Below, in pieces: positions 7,759-16,156 of a DNA stretch of 64,000 nucleotides. Position 1 is the stretch's first letter. Each line of letters opens with the position of its first letter. This DNA comes from Spirosomataceae bacterium TFI 002 (GTDB taxonomy: Bacteria; Bacteroidota; Bacteroidia; Cytophagales; Spirosomataceae). The stretch lies in NCBI GenBank assembly GCA_900230115.1, contig LT907983.1, forward strand, positions 5,316,774 to 5,380,773. The letters are read 5' to 3'. The notes under the pieces were generated by a model, which saw nothing but the letters and a program-made list of their open reading frames with translations, had not been told where the DNA came from and did not search any database. The position numbers were made by a program, and so were the translations under genes.

Positions 7759-8678
7759 GGGTTTATTTCTAGCTTATTTTCGTCCACAAGAAGTTGCTGA
7801 ACTACTAAAAGGTTTTTCAGATTGGGGTAAATGTTTGATTCGGTATTTGCAAATGAAGTAAGATAGTTTCTACTATCGAGTGTTGGAAACCTTACTAAAT
7901 CTTTAAAATCTTCGGCAGTACAATAATAAAAAACCGCAATTCCTTTATTCGTAATACTTTCCGCAAAACCCTTTAATGATGCTTTTACATCGCTTGTAGT
8001 CCATGTTTTAATTGTACCAGAATTGGCATTTTCAATAAAAACTGCTGTGATTCCTTCTAAGTTGTCTTGTAGGGCATTGAAATCTAGTGTTTTTAGATTT
8101 TTAGAATTGTAGTCAAGCTTTGTTAATTTGAGAACTGTTTCTACACCTTCATCTAGAGCTGTGCCCTCTTTATTTAACACAAGAATTTGAGTCGTTGATC
8201 GGAGTTCATCTAACCAAACTTCACTATTAAATACATTTTCTATATGATTAAGGCTTGCACTTACTTTTTCTTTAAGTCTTGAATTAATGAACGAACTAAT
8301 GTTCCAATCTAAACCAGTGAAGACCAATACTGCTGCTAATAAACCAATAATCCATATCCAATTTTTAACATGTTCTAGAAAAAGGTTTTGCACCGCCATA
8401 CTTTGAGTATTTTGAGCCTTTTGCACATTCAATTTGAAGTCATAAACCTCATCCCGCATATACATTATTTCTTCTTTAGAAATTTGATCGCGTGTTAGAA
8501 TATCGAGTTTTGTGGTAAGGCTATCAAGTCGGTTATTTATTTCTACATTTTCAAAATACACCTGCTCCTTTATCTCCTTGCTATCTTTAAAAGTTAATAC
8601 TATTAAGGTTAAGCCAATAACTGATAAGACAGTGAGGAGAATAGGAAAGAGAAGCTTATTTTTTTTACGATTTTTCAT
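7755..8678 (-). CDS. Two-helix membrane protein in the type III cas operon, candidate effector
   Basis: A 307-aa protein I cannot name. Residues 9-30 form a first transmembrane helix after a basic start (MKNRKKNK). Residues 33-100 are charged and helical, probably coiled coil. Residues 107-123 (WIWIIGLLAAVLVFTGL) form a second helix. Residues 155-307 look like a soluble alpha/beta domain with strands TQILVLN, ITAVFIENA and GIAVFYYC, suggesting a Rossmann-like nucleotide or ligand sensor. It sits between the TIGR03986-like RAMP gene (18 bp) and cas6 (4-bp overlap), so it is co-transcribed with interference genes. Type III systems often carry membrane effectors switched on by nucleotide messengers made by Cas10, and no Csm6/Csx1 or other CARF protein is present here. 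The effector role is inferred. Confidence 0.7.
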   Translation of the reverse strand: MKNRKKNKLLFPILLTVLSVIGLTLIVLTFKDSKEIKEQVYFENVEINNRLDSLTTKLDILTRDQISKEEIMYMRDEVYDFKLNVQKAQNTQSMAVQNLFLEHVKNWIWIIGLLAAVLVFTGLDWNISSFINSRLKEKVSASLNHIENVFNSEVWLDELRSTTQILVLNKEGTALDEGVETVLKLTKLDYNSKNLKTLDFNALQDNLEGITAVFIENANSGTIKTWTTSDVKASLKGFAESITNKGIAVFYYCTAEDFKDLVRFPTLDSRNYLTSFANTESNIYPNLKNLLVVQQLLVDENKLEINP

Positions 8679-8696
8679 TTTTAGATAACTTCTGTT

Positions 8697-10514
8697 TCAT
8701 AATTGACTAAATTTTGGCAGACCCATTCTTGCCTTTTTAATACCCGCAAAAGCCGAAAGTTTGGGATATTGTAGTTTTTCGGGTTTGGTGGTAGGCAAAG
8801 CTGCTGCCATTGCCAAAAATTCTTTAAACTGTTCAGTAGCCCTAAAGGAATGCCCTACTTTCTTTTCTTTTAAAAAAGTATTCATTTCGTTTTCATAATC
8901 AGCAACATAATTAGCAAATTGTTCATAGCGATTTGCCTTAATTTTCACTTTACCAAATCCATAAGGTTTTGCCATCCCGATATTATGAAAATGGGTTTCC
9001 TGATTACCATGTAGGGTCAATGCAGATAGCAAAGCACCCAGTTCTATGGGTTTTAGGTTGTGGTAACTTATCCTTGTTTTGAAAACGGTATTTTTCTTTA
9101 AGGGCAAAAAAGTTGTAGAAACTTTATCTTCTCCGTCTTGCAAGCCAGGGTTTAGGGGCTGATCCTTTTCGGGTTCAATTTTGCTGGGTGAAAAAACCTG
9201 ATGAGCTGGGTAGCGTTTTCTACCAGCAATTATAGCATCATCATCACTCCATGTTTTGTAATTTCCTTTGACTTTTCCATGGGAGTTAAGGTCTTGTGAG
9301 ACGTAAAATGGATAAAATGAAGCCTTTGGGCTCCCTAATATTAAGGTTTCAGGTTTATCTTCTTCTACTGCATTTTCGGAAAATGCATGAGATACAAATA
9401 CTCTTCCTTTGTGTTTTTCATTTTCTATGCTACCAAAAATTACATCAGCCAAGTCAAGACTTTTAATATTTTCGGCTGCTATTTTTTGTTTGATTGCATC
9501 ACGAATACCATTTTTATGAAGCATTTTATAAAGAACAGTGAGGCCAAAGTCTATGACTTCTTCATATTCATTTACTCTAAAAAATACTGGAACAGGTTGA
9601 TTCCTTTCAAATTTCTGTTTCCAAAACAACCAAGATTCACTTTTTTCGTAAGTGCGGAAAAAGTTTCCAAGCACGGTATTTGACAAGTCATAAACATTAT
9701 CAAGTACAAACTCGCCATCTTGAGAAACAAGGTTAGGATTTGTAAAAAGAAACTCTCTCCTTTTCCCTTGAATTTGACCACTTACCACCAACAATTTATT
9801 GGTTGAATTAGGTCCTAGATCATCAGCTAAGGAATATGAGTTATATCCTTTAGTGCGTAAGAGCTTGTATTTTTTTTCAACAGAAGTTTCATTTTTGAGT
9901 TCTCTATGAATTTCATTTTGATAAATGGAAAAATTTGGATTATGGTTTCTTAAATCACCCAATTCTCCTGCGTCTAAAATTACATAAGCATTATTATCCT
10001 TTTGAAGCCAACCCATTTTAAGTTTACCAGCATCTCCCCTCAAATTATAGAGGTTCGGGTTTTGCATGTCTCTAAAGCTGGGGTCTTCTAATTCATTTAC
10101 TTTTTCTCTATTCATCTTCCCAAAACTAAATATCTCAACCACAGAGCGAAGCATGTTTCTAAAGCTTGAGCCTGGGATGAAATACCTTTTATTACCCTGC
10201 TTATCTATCAAGTGCATGAACTCAGTGGAAATTACTTGTTCAACCTTTCCTTTTTTATCCTTCTGTTCGTAAAACTTGTCGCCATTAATCCGTGTACCCC
10301 TTATAAAAATTGGGCTTTGGGCTTCTATTTCTACCTCAAAACTACCTGATAAACCATCCTCAAAAGGAATGTCGTGGTTTACCAAATCGCCCCATTCCGG
10401 AAAATAAACGTGCTTGTTGAGCGGTACAAAATTGTATGGGGATGTAACTTTAACCTCTTCATGATTCCGCTGATTTTGAGGTCTATTACTCCTATTAAAA
10501 TTCTGATTTGGCAT
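8697..10514 (-). CDS. TIGR03986-like type III RAMP protein
   Basis: A 605-aa protein with the N-terminal pattern SPYNFVPLNKHVYFPEW followed by a RAMP start (GSFEVEIEAQSPIFIRG) and FIPGSSFRNMLRSVVEI, the RAMP equivalent of the IPGSSLKG helix. Near residue 500 GMAKPYGFGKVKI is the glycine-rich RAMP loop. These match my memory of the TIGR03986 CRISPR-associated family, a large Cas7-like subunit of some type III-D complexes in Bacteroidota. It likely forms part of the target-RNA-binding backbone. It lies 7 bp after the small 141-aa gene. Confidence 0.8.
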   Translation of the reverse strand: MPNQNFNRSNRPQNQRNHEEVKVTSPYNFVPLNKHVYFPEWGDLVNHDIPFEDGLSGSFEVEIEAQSPIFIRGTRINGDKFYEQKDKKGKVEQVISTEFMHLIDKQGNKRYFIPGSSFRNMLRSVVEIFSFGKMNREKVNELEDPSFRDMQNPNLYNLRGDAGKLKMGWLQKDNNAYVILDAGELGDLRNHNPNFSIYQNEIHRELKNETSVEKKYKLLRTKGYNSYSLADDLGPNSTNKLLVVSGQIQGKRREFLFTNPNLVSQDGEFVLDNVYDLSNTVLGNFFRTYEKSESWLFWKQKFERNQPVPVFFRVNEYEEVIDFGLTVLYKMLHKNGIRDAIKQKIAAENIKSLDLADVIFGSIENEKHKGRVFVSHAFSENAVEEDKPETLILGSPKASFYPFYVSQDLNSHGKVKGNYKTWSDDDAIIAGRKRYPAHQVFSPSKIEPEKDQPLNPGLQDGEDKVSTTFLPLKKNTVFKTRISYHNLKPIELGALLSALTLHGNQETHFHNIGMAKPYGFGKVKIKANRYEQFANYVADYENEMNTFLKEKKVGHSFRATEQFKEFLAMAAALPTTKPEKLQYPKLSAFAGIKKARMGLPKFSQL

Positions 10515-10521
10515 TTTTCGA

Positions 10522-10947
10522 TTAATTAAATCCTGTAAAAATTTGAGCTACTTGTACCCAAGAAAACGCCCCTTCGCTAACGAGCGATGGAGTTAATTCA
10601 TATAAATTTCTAAAATTGGGTTCACCAAGGACACTTTTTGAACCCTCGTAGCTTACTTCGTCGGAGAGTTTGAAATTATTATCATCTAAGTCTTTGAGTT
10701 CATACAAAAAGATAAGCTCTTCGCCATCTATCAGTTTTATATGCATACTTATTTGATCCTCCTGATTATAAAAATTAGCCTCCTGAATGCGATTGTAAAC
10801 AGGGTTCGCTTCGGTTTGTAGTATTGAGGTTGGCTGTAAATAAATCTCCTTTGGTTCATCCATATCAGAAACTCGCCAGATATAGCCTTCCCAACCGTCC
10901 TTTTTGAGGTGTTCCCAAAAGTATGAAATGTTTATTTTAGTTACCAT
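10522..10947 (-). CDS. Small type III-associated protein (TIGR04423-like)
   Basis: A 141-aa acidic protein, beginning with KINISYFWEHLKKDGWEGYIW. It has no RAMP glycine loop, nuclease motif or transmembrane segment. Its position between a double-RAMP gene (3 bp) and the TIGR03986-like gene (7 bp) matches a small CRISPR-associated family (TIGR04423) that I recall from Bacteroidota type III loci. It may act as a small subunit (Cas11-like) of the complex, but that is a guess from size and position. Confidence 0.55.
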   Translation of the reverse strand: MVTKINISYFWEHLKKDGWEGYIWRVSDMDEPKEIYLQPTSILQTEANPVYNRIQEANFYNQEDQISMHIKLIDGEELIFLYELKDLDDNNFKLSDEVSYEGSKSVLGEPNFRNLYELTPSLVSEGAFSWVQVAQIFTGFN

Positions 10948-10950
10948 CTG

Positions 10951-12273
10951 CTATGCATTTATAATTCCGTGTCCTTTCGCAGCTAAGCCACCTATAGGCA
11001 GTATGCCGTTTTTTATGTCTTCCAGTGCTTGATGTAGGTATTTTTCTTCCTTAGTGGGTTCTGTGAGGTATTCTAGCGTCAATTGCTCTACCTGAAAAGC
11101 TTTTTCGCTAAACAAAGCCCCTTCTAAAGTTCCCCCGGTAAAGCGATCAATTGTATTGTGCATTAGCTTGACCTCTGTGGCATTGTCAACAGGAATAAAA
11201 ATATCTTTAAAAATGACCCTGCCTTTTGCTCCCATTTCGCTTTTACTGTCTTTGGCTGAGCCAAAAAGTGCACTTACCGCATCATTATTTTCACCTGTTT
11301 TCTTTTCAATGGCTTTTTTGAAACCATCTTGGTCTGTGATTTTACCTGTTATTTTATCCCTGAATGGCTTAGCGATTTCATCTATGTAAACTTTGTTCTC
11401 TACATTGTGATAGAACTCCACTCGATGTGCTAAGGCCCCTTTGATGCTGCTGGCGGGAATCACAAAGTTTTCTTGTTGCGATGGCTTGTTAGGTTCATCC
11501 CAGATTATAATATTTTCTTTGTAACAGGCGGCATCTACTTCATCGTCTTCATAGCCCGAACCAAAATGAAAAAGTGAGTTTTGGGCATTCAAAATAAGGG
11601 TTTGCCATTTATCCACCGAGTTTTTCAAATTTTTAATTGCTATAAAATTTTCATCGACGGACAATGAAGGGTTTAACGCAATGTATTCATCAAAGGTGTT
11701 GCATACTGCAGTTTTAAGATCAACTATCTTACATAGCCCATAACCCCGGTATTGACCTGAACCCAAAAAGAGTGTCATATTCCTTACTTCCTGTAAAAAA
11801 GAATCCCATAGTTGATTTTTAGGGCTTGTATGCTCTAAAGAAATCTCAAACTTAAATCGAGACCCTTTATAAACTATTTCTTGGTCGAAAAGTCCTCCAT
11901 CCTTCGCTGATCCTTTGTGGTCGTGTTTGGCATGAGGACGAATTGGCAATTCCTCAAACCACGCAAAATAAGGAGTAGAAAAGACATTATCTTCTAATTT
12001 ATCAAGAACATGGACTCCATCAAAAAGTAGGGCATCTGAGAAAATCAAATTTGAACCTAAGGGTTGAGTAAGGTCTTCTGTCTGACCCAAATACTCTTCA
12101 AAAGATCCATTTAAATTTTCACGAATTGCACCAGCCAAGGCAGTACCAGGAATATAAGGAAGGCGATTGAAATCTTTTTCTACGGGGGCATCTTGATTAT
12201 AATGCAGGGTGTCACTGCCCACCGCAAGGGGTGTTTCTGCTTCAATAACAAAACGGGCAATATATCTAATCAT
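10951..12273 (-). CDS. Double RAMP (Cas7-Cas7 fusion), type III backbone subunit
   Basis: Chosen start MIRYIARFVIEAETPLAVG (440 aa) overlaps the previous gene by 8 bp; an ATG four codons earlier is possible. Two RAMP units are visible: one from residue 1 with LPYIPGTALAGAIRENL and a Gly-rich GSGQYRGYGLCKIV, and one after residue 195 with FVIPASSIKGALAHRVEF, LFGSAKDSKSEMGAKGRVIF and GGLAAKGHG near the end. Csm3-like Cas7 subunits coat the crRNA and cut target RNA every 6 nt. Fused Cas7 units are common in type III-D and III-E relatives. Confidence 0.82.
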   Translation of the reverse strand: MIRYIARFVIEAETPLAVGSDTLHYNQDAPVEKDFNRLPYIPGTALAGAIRENLNGSFEEYLGQTEDLTQPLGSNLIFSDALLFDGVHVLDKLEDNVFSTPYFAWFEELPIRPHAKHDHKGSAKDGGLFDQEIVYKGSRFKFEISLEHTSPKNQLWDSFLQEVRNMTLFLGSGQYRGYGLCKIVDLKTAVCNTFDEYIALNPSLSVDENFIAIKNLKNSVDKWQTLILNAQNSLFHFGSGYEDDEVDAACYKENIIIWDEPNKPSQQENFVIPASSIKGALAHRVEFYHNVENKVYIDEIAKPFRDKITGKITDQDGFKKAIEKKTGENNDAVSALFGSAKDSKSEMGAKGRVIFKDIFIPVDNATEVKLMHNTIDRFTGGTLEGALFSEKAFQVEQLTLEYLTEPTKEEKYLHQALEDIKNGILPIGGLAAKGHGIINA

Positions 12274-13681
12274 TTTTTCCCTCATTAATTTTTTGTTTTA
12301 AGAACATTTTGAAAGCCTGTGGGCTTTTACACGCTTCAAGAACTGACTTTAACTTCTTAATTTCAATCTCATCCCATTTTGAAGTTTTGTTCTTATTTAG
12401 TTTCTTTCCGTCATCTTCGAAAAGTACTCTTCTCATTTCCGAAATTGAGTATGCACTGTTACACTTCCTTAGCACATTCCCCCATTGGGAGTGACCAATG
12501 TTTTTATTAAACTTATTGTCTTTTATTATTTTCTCAACAATACTGTAATCTATTATCAGCTTTTCTTTAGCCGCTTTCCTACGATTTAGTGCCTCAAGAA
12601 GTGGATCATTGGATTTCGCAGTTTCAGATGAATTCTCAGATTGCTTCTTTCTTAAATCAGTAGTTTCATTCTTTTTGATGTCGAAGCTTCCTTGGTCTAG
12701 AATAGCTAAGTTGTATTCGACTTCCCCAAAACCTTCGGTTTTATGAACACCTATTCTGTTTTCAAGAAATTGTTTAGCAACTATTACAGGCTCTTTGAAC
12801 GTAATTACGGAACCTTTCTCTACAATAAGCCTTTGGGCATCATAGGCATTTCGATGGGCATTAAATGGTGCGTAAGTTCTGAATCGGAGAAAAGTCTTGC
12901 TCCAGTCTATTTTAGCTGCTACGTTACCACACACCATTTCTGATGTAACCTGAGAGGTGTATGACCCATATTTATTTAAAAAACACCAATTTGAAGCTGC
13001 AAAGAGCATTTTGACTTCAATTTCTTCAGTAGCATTCGATAATGGCTCTGCATCCCCGACTGCTTCTATCGTTACTTTTCCACCAAATTCAGAACTTTTG
13101 GATTTACCGATATATATAGTGCCAGCGAAGTAGTTATTTACTTGATTTAATAGGCCATCAACTTCTTTTGTATACACCGAAAACTCGAAAGTTTGAAAAG
13201 GTTCAATGTATCGATATAAATACATTCCACCTTCTTCAGATGCTCGGTGCTCCAAGCTTCGTGCTGCCTTCATTCGTTCGCTTAGGTCAGGAGATTGGTA
13301 AAAATATTCTCTATTCTCTTCTATAAAGTAGCCTTCCCTTACTTGCTTATGCTTTAGTTTCGGTGCTATTTCTAACGACAGGTTGATATAGGGTAGCTGA
13401 CCAACTGGTGTTTTTTGATATTTGTGAATGGAAAAAGGGATAGGATTTGAACGCTGATCTTTGATAAGCAAATGGGCATCACCAAACCAAACCTTCCCGT
13501 TGAAAATCAGATTATCAATTTCTTGCTCATAAGCCCCAGCGTTAAAAAGTTTTGTGGCTACTACCCCACGAAACAAAGACCCGGGAATGTACTCTAAAGT
13601 TTCAGTTGATTGCTCGGTTTTTGCTTTTTTGAAAAGTATGAGCGGTTCATGAGTAGTACACCTAAACACTTGTCTATACAT
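12266..13681 (-). CDS. csx10: Csx10-like RAMP protein (Cas5-type, subtype III-D marker)
   Basis: A 471-aa protein with a RAMP-like N-terminal half: EPLILFKKAKTEQSTETLEY, then IPGSLFRGVVATKLF, and later a GKSKSSEFGGKVTIEA loop and NRIGVHKTEGFGEVEYNL. The order and motifs fit Csx10, the large Cas5-like RAMP that defines III-D loci and caps the crRNA 5' handle. The C-terminal 130 residues are Lys-rich and helical, unlike a RAMP fold, and are perhaps RNA-binding. It overlaps the preceding cas7-like gene by 8 bp. Confidence 0.72.
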   Translation of the reverse strand: MYRQVFRCTTHEPLILFKKAKTEQSTETLEYIPGSLFRGVVATKLFNAGAYEQEIDNLIFNGKVWFGDAHLLIKDQRSNPIPFSIHKYQKTPVGQLPYINLSLEIAPKLKHKQVREGYFIEENREYFYQSPDLSERMKAARSLEHRASEEGGMYLYRYIEPFQTFEFSVYTKEVDGLLNQVNNYFAGTIYIGKSKSSEFGGKVTIEAVGDAEPLSNATEEIEVKMLFAASNWCFLNKYGSYTSQVTSEMVCGNVAAKIDWSKTFLRFRTYAPFNAHRNAYDAQRLIVEKGSVITFKEPVIVAKQFLENRIGVHKTEGFGEVEYNLAILDQGSFDIKKNETTDLRKKQSENSSETAKSNDPLLEALNRRKAAKEKLIIDYSIVEKIIKDNKFNKNIGHSQWGNVLRKCNSAYSISEMRRVLFEDDGKKLNKNKTSKWDEIEIKKLKSVLEACKSPQAFKMFLKQKINEGKND

Positions 13682-14261
13682 TGGCTTTCTCAGTTTTCAG
13701 TTGAATAAATTCTAAATGGCATCTTCCTAACCCTCGATATCTTTTTTCTCCTAAATGCCTCACTCCTTTTAATGCTTTCTTGAAAAATTCTAAATCAAAA
13801 TTAGAGTCATCTTGAATTTCTATTTCAGCATTCAGTGTAAGCGGTACACAAACTTCCATTTTTCTTAAGGAATTCTCAAGTGCTTGTTTAGTGCCAGTTT
13901 CAATTGCTGTAGACGTTCTGCTATGATAAAGCTCTCTTTGCAAGGCATGATTTCCTATAAGATCTAATCGCAAATTTTCGGGCAATCTGGCGGAACCAAA
14001 GTGAAACTTGCCCAACTTGTTGGGAAGGCTTTTCTCATTATCGTTTGTTTTCTTTTCATGTCCGAATAATCTAATGATATTTTCGGGGTCAACTTCCCTA
14101 TAGACTTGCCGTATTAAACCTTTCAAGGTTTTCCCTGGTATAATGGGTAAGCCCTTTTCTTTTAGTACAAGGTTGTCCGCTGCCAGTCCACCACCTTTAC
14201 CTGAACCCACTGCCCAGTAAGAAAGGAATGTGATTTTATATATAATTGTGTTCATTTTCAA
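13674..14261 (-). CDS. csm3: Csm3-like RAMP (Cas7) protein
   Basis: A 195-aa single RAMP domain. It shows FLSYWAVGSGKGGGLAADN, the Csm3-type strand and loop, then LPIIPGKTLKGLIRQVYRE, the Cas7 helix that contacts crRNA, and ends with GVRHLGEKRYRGLGRCHLEF, the glycine-rich loop. This is a backbone subunit. It overlaps cas10 by 4 bp (ATGA) and the Csx10-like gene by 8 bp, so translation is coupled. Confidence 0.85.
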   Translation of the reverse strand: MKMNTIIYKITFLSYWAVGSGKGGGLAADNLVLKEKGLPIIPGKTLKGLIRQVYREVDPENIIRLFGHEKKTNDNEKSLPNKLGKFHFGSARLPENLRLDLIGNHALQRELYHSRTSTAIETGTKQALENSLRKMEVCVPLTLNAEIEIQDDSNFDLEFFKKALKGVRHLGEKRYRGLGRCHLEFIQLKTEKANV

Positions 14262-15721
14262 CTTACTGCTAATAATGTTAGGTAATCGGCCAATTGGTTT
14301 TTCTTAATGTTCGTCCATTTTGTTCCGTATTTTTTTTCGGCTCTTTTGTCTATTAAAATTGCCTCTGGAGATTCGTTTAGGGTTAAATCCATCCATTGCC
14401 GCATGGCGTTTTTTACGCCTTTTTCTGCTTTGACGTTTTTTGTCTTTTTAAGAAAATCAACTAGATCATCTAAATCATAGTATTTCTTAGATATACCCAT
14501 TTCATTGGGTTTGCCTTTATGAATTGTTAATTCTCGTTTCTTTAATTCTTCGTAGTTGGTAATAAACGAATCTGAAACCTTGTGAAACAATAGGGCCGAC
14601 TTTTTTCTCTCAGATTCTTCCTTTGCGGCAGAACAAAGTTCTTCGGCTAAATGCGTAGTATAATGGAAGGGGAACTTCGCTTTTACAAAAGCTATTCCCG
14701 CACAAGCGGTAAATTTATCTTGTAGTTGACCATTTTCCTCCACAATGAAATTGCCTTTAAAATCATTTTGTGTTAACTCTTCAAATTTCACGAGAAATGC
14801 TTGAACGAATTGAATGGCGAAATCCGCCCTCAAAATAACTGTAACATCATCCCCTCCTAAAATCAATGGCCTAAAAGGAATTTCTTTCTTAGAATCTTTA
14901 AGTTTTTTTATTCCATTTTCCGTTTTCAAAAACTCTTTGTCAAAAGTTGTATTAAAAGCGTGCATAAATGCTCTTTCTGTACAGTCACTGAATTTTTGTG
15001 CAAAATCTTTTATTGCGTTGCTACGTTGTGCTTGGTCATTTTTAAATTTATCGGCCAATGCCATGATATGCTTTCCCATGCCATTTCCGTCAATATGAAT
15101 AAGCGATAACCAGTTATGTTTGCCACCTTTAGCCATATCTTCAAAATCATGAGCGAGCCATTTTTCTTTAATATTTGCCTTGTTGCAAAGACGATCTTTG
15201 GCATCGTATGACATCTTAAACTTTTGAAAATTTTCAGCATCTATTGAATCTCTTTTCTTCTTGTAATTGGCAAAACCTTCTTTGGTTTGATCATCTTCCT
15301 TCATATTTACAGCAAGATCTCCTGTAACTCTGGCTAAAAATCGGCTCATATGACCTAAATCAAAATGATGCTGTGGAATATTTCTTTGAGCTGACAGTGC
15401 GACTTCTAATGTTTCTAAACTTGGGGCAATAGCTTGGCTAAAAGGTAAGCCAGGAGCTTTGTTGTTTATAAATTCTCCAAAACCCTTATAAATGTTTTTT
15501 GCACCGTCAATGGACGTTATATATTTGATATTACCAGCCGCATTTTGCAGTTTTAAGCCGTTAGCAGATACGGAATTGATTGGCTTGGAAAGGAATTCAT
15601 CGAACCAGTCAGTACAAACAGCCTGTACAATCTCACTGCCTCCAATAATTTCGCGAAGGTTATTAGTTGCAAAAATATAAGACTGAATGCCTTGAACAGT
15701 TAAACCATAGATATAATCCAT
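14258..15721 (-). CDS. cas10: Cas10, HD-less, with GGDD cyclase motif
   Basis: A 487-aa Cas10/Cmr2-type large subunit. The N-terminus (TVQGIQSYIFATNNLREIIG) starts directly with the first Palm domain, so the HD nuclease domain of standard Cas10 is absent. A first palm motif is HIDGNGMGKH (209-218), and the second carries LILGGDDVTV with GGDD at 289-292, the active site for making cyclic oligoadenylate or related messengers. Together these predict signalling but no HD-type ssDNA cleavage. It is the first gene of the interference operon, with 435 bp of non-coding DNA upstream. Confidence 0.9.
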   Translation of the reverse strand: MDYIYGLTVQGIQSYIFATNNLREIIGGSEIVQAVCTDWFDEFLSKPINSVSANGLKLQNAAGNIKYITSIDGAKNIYKGFGEFINNKAPGLPFSQAIAPSLETLEVALSAQRNIPQHHFDLGHMSRFLARVTGDLAVNMKEDDQTKEGFANYKKKRDSIDAENFQKFKMSYDAKDRLCNKANIKEKWLAHDFEDMAKGGKHNWLSLIHIDGNGMGKHIMALADKFKNDQAQRSNAIKDFAQKFSDCTERAFMHAFNTTFDKEFLKTENGIKKLKDSKKEIPFRPLILGGDDVTVILRADFAIQFVQAFLVKFEELTQNDFKGNFIVEENGQLQDKFTACAGIAFVKAKFPFHYTTHLAEELCSAAKEESERKKSALLFHKVSDSFITNYEELKKRELTIHKGKPNEMGISKKYYDLDDLVDFLKKTKNVKAEKGVKNAMRQWMDLTLNESPEAILIDKRAEKKYGTKWTNIKKNQLADYLTLLAVS

Positions 15722-16156
15722 AGAAAAGTTTATGTAGGGTTAGTTAGATTCACTCATCTTCAGGAATAAATTAGAAGACAAAAGCTCCAAAATGAAGGCA
15801 CCTTTTTTATATGTACTTTTAAGTTTGGAATTGGAAGTTATTGCAATAGATTGAAAACTTCAAATTCAAAAGAGGAAAAAAGTAGACTATTTATTATTCG
15901 GTAATTTCGCTAGACCAGAGGGTGATCGAGGTTTTAAATCTTTTTCAAAGAGTAACAAAAATCTAAAATTGTTCAAAGCCACTTATCCCAACTGCATCCA
16001 AATCACCTCAAGAAAAGTTCGACCCCTATTAGCCTTCCAGAAATACCAGCCATACTCAAAGGCAGTCTAGAATTTACCCGAAGCACTATTTATTTGACTT
16101 CTGAAATTGGTAAATAAAAGACCATTGAATGAAGGCTATGTACAAAAAAGCCTAAT
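15722..16156. other. Intergenic region upstream of the cas operon
   Basis: 435 bp without a supported gene. It must hold the promoter of the cas operon (leftward) and the end of the 419-aa membrane-protein gene. I found no clear TTTG/TAnnTTTG promoter pair and no perfect hairpin terminator. Confidence 0.5.

Noticed and set aside
6749-15721. A Csm6/Csx1, CorA or other CARF effector
   Set aside because: I looked for CARF-like and HEPN (RxxxxH) features and for CorA GMN; none is convincing. The membrane protein at 7755-8678 is the only candidate.
737-15721. An intact cas1
   Set aside because: Only the two short tails before cas2 are present; no frame of Cas1 size exists in the region.
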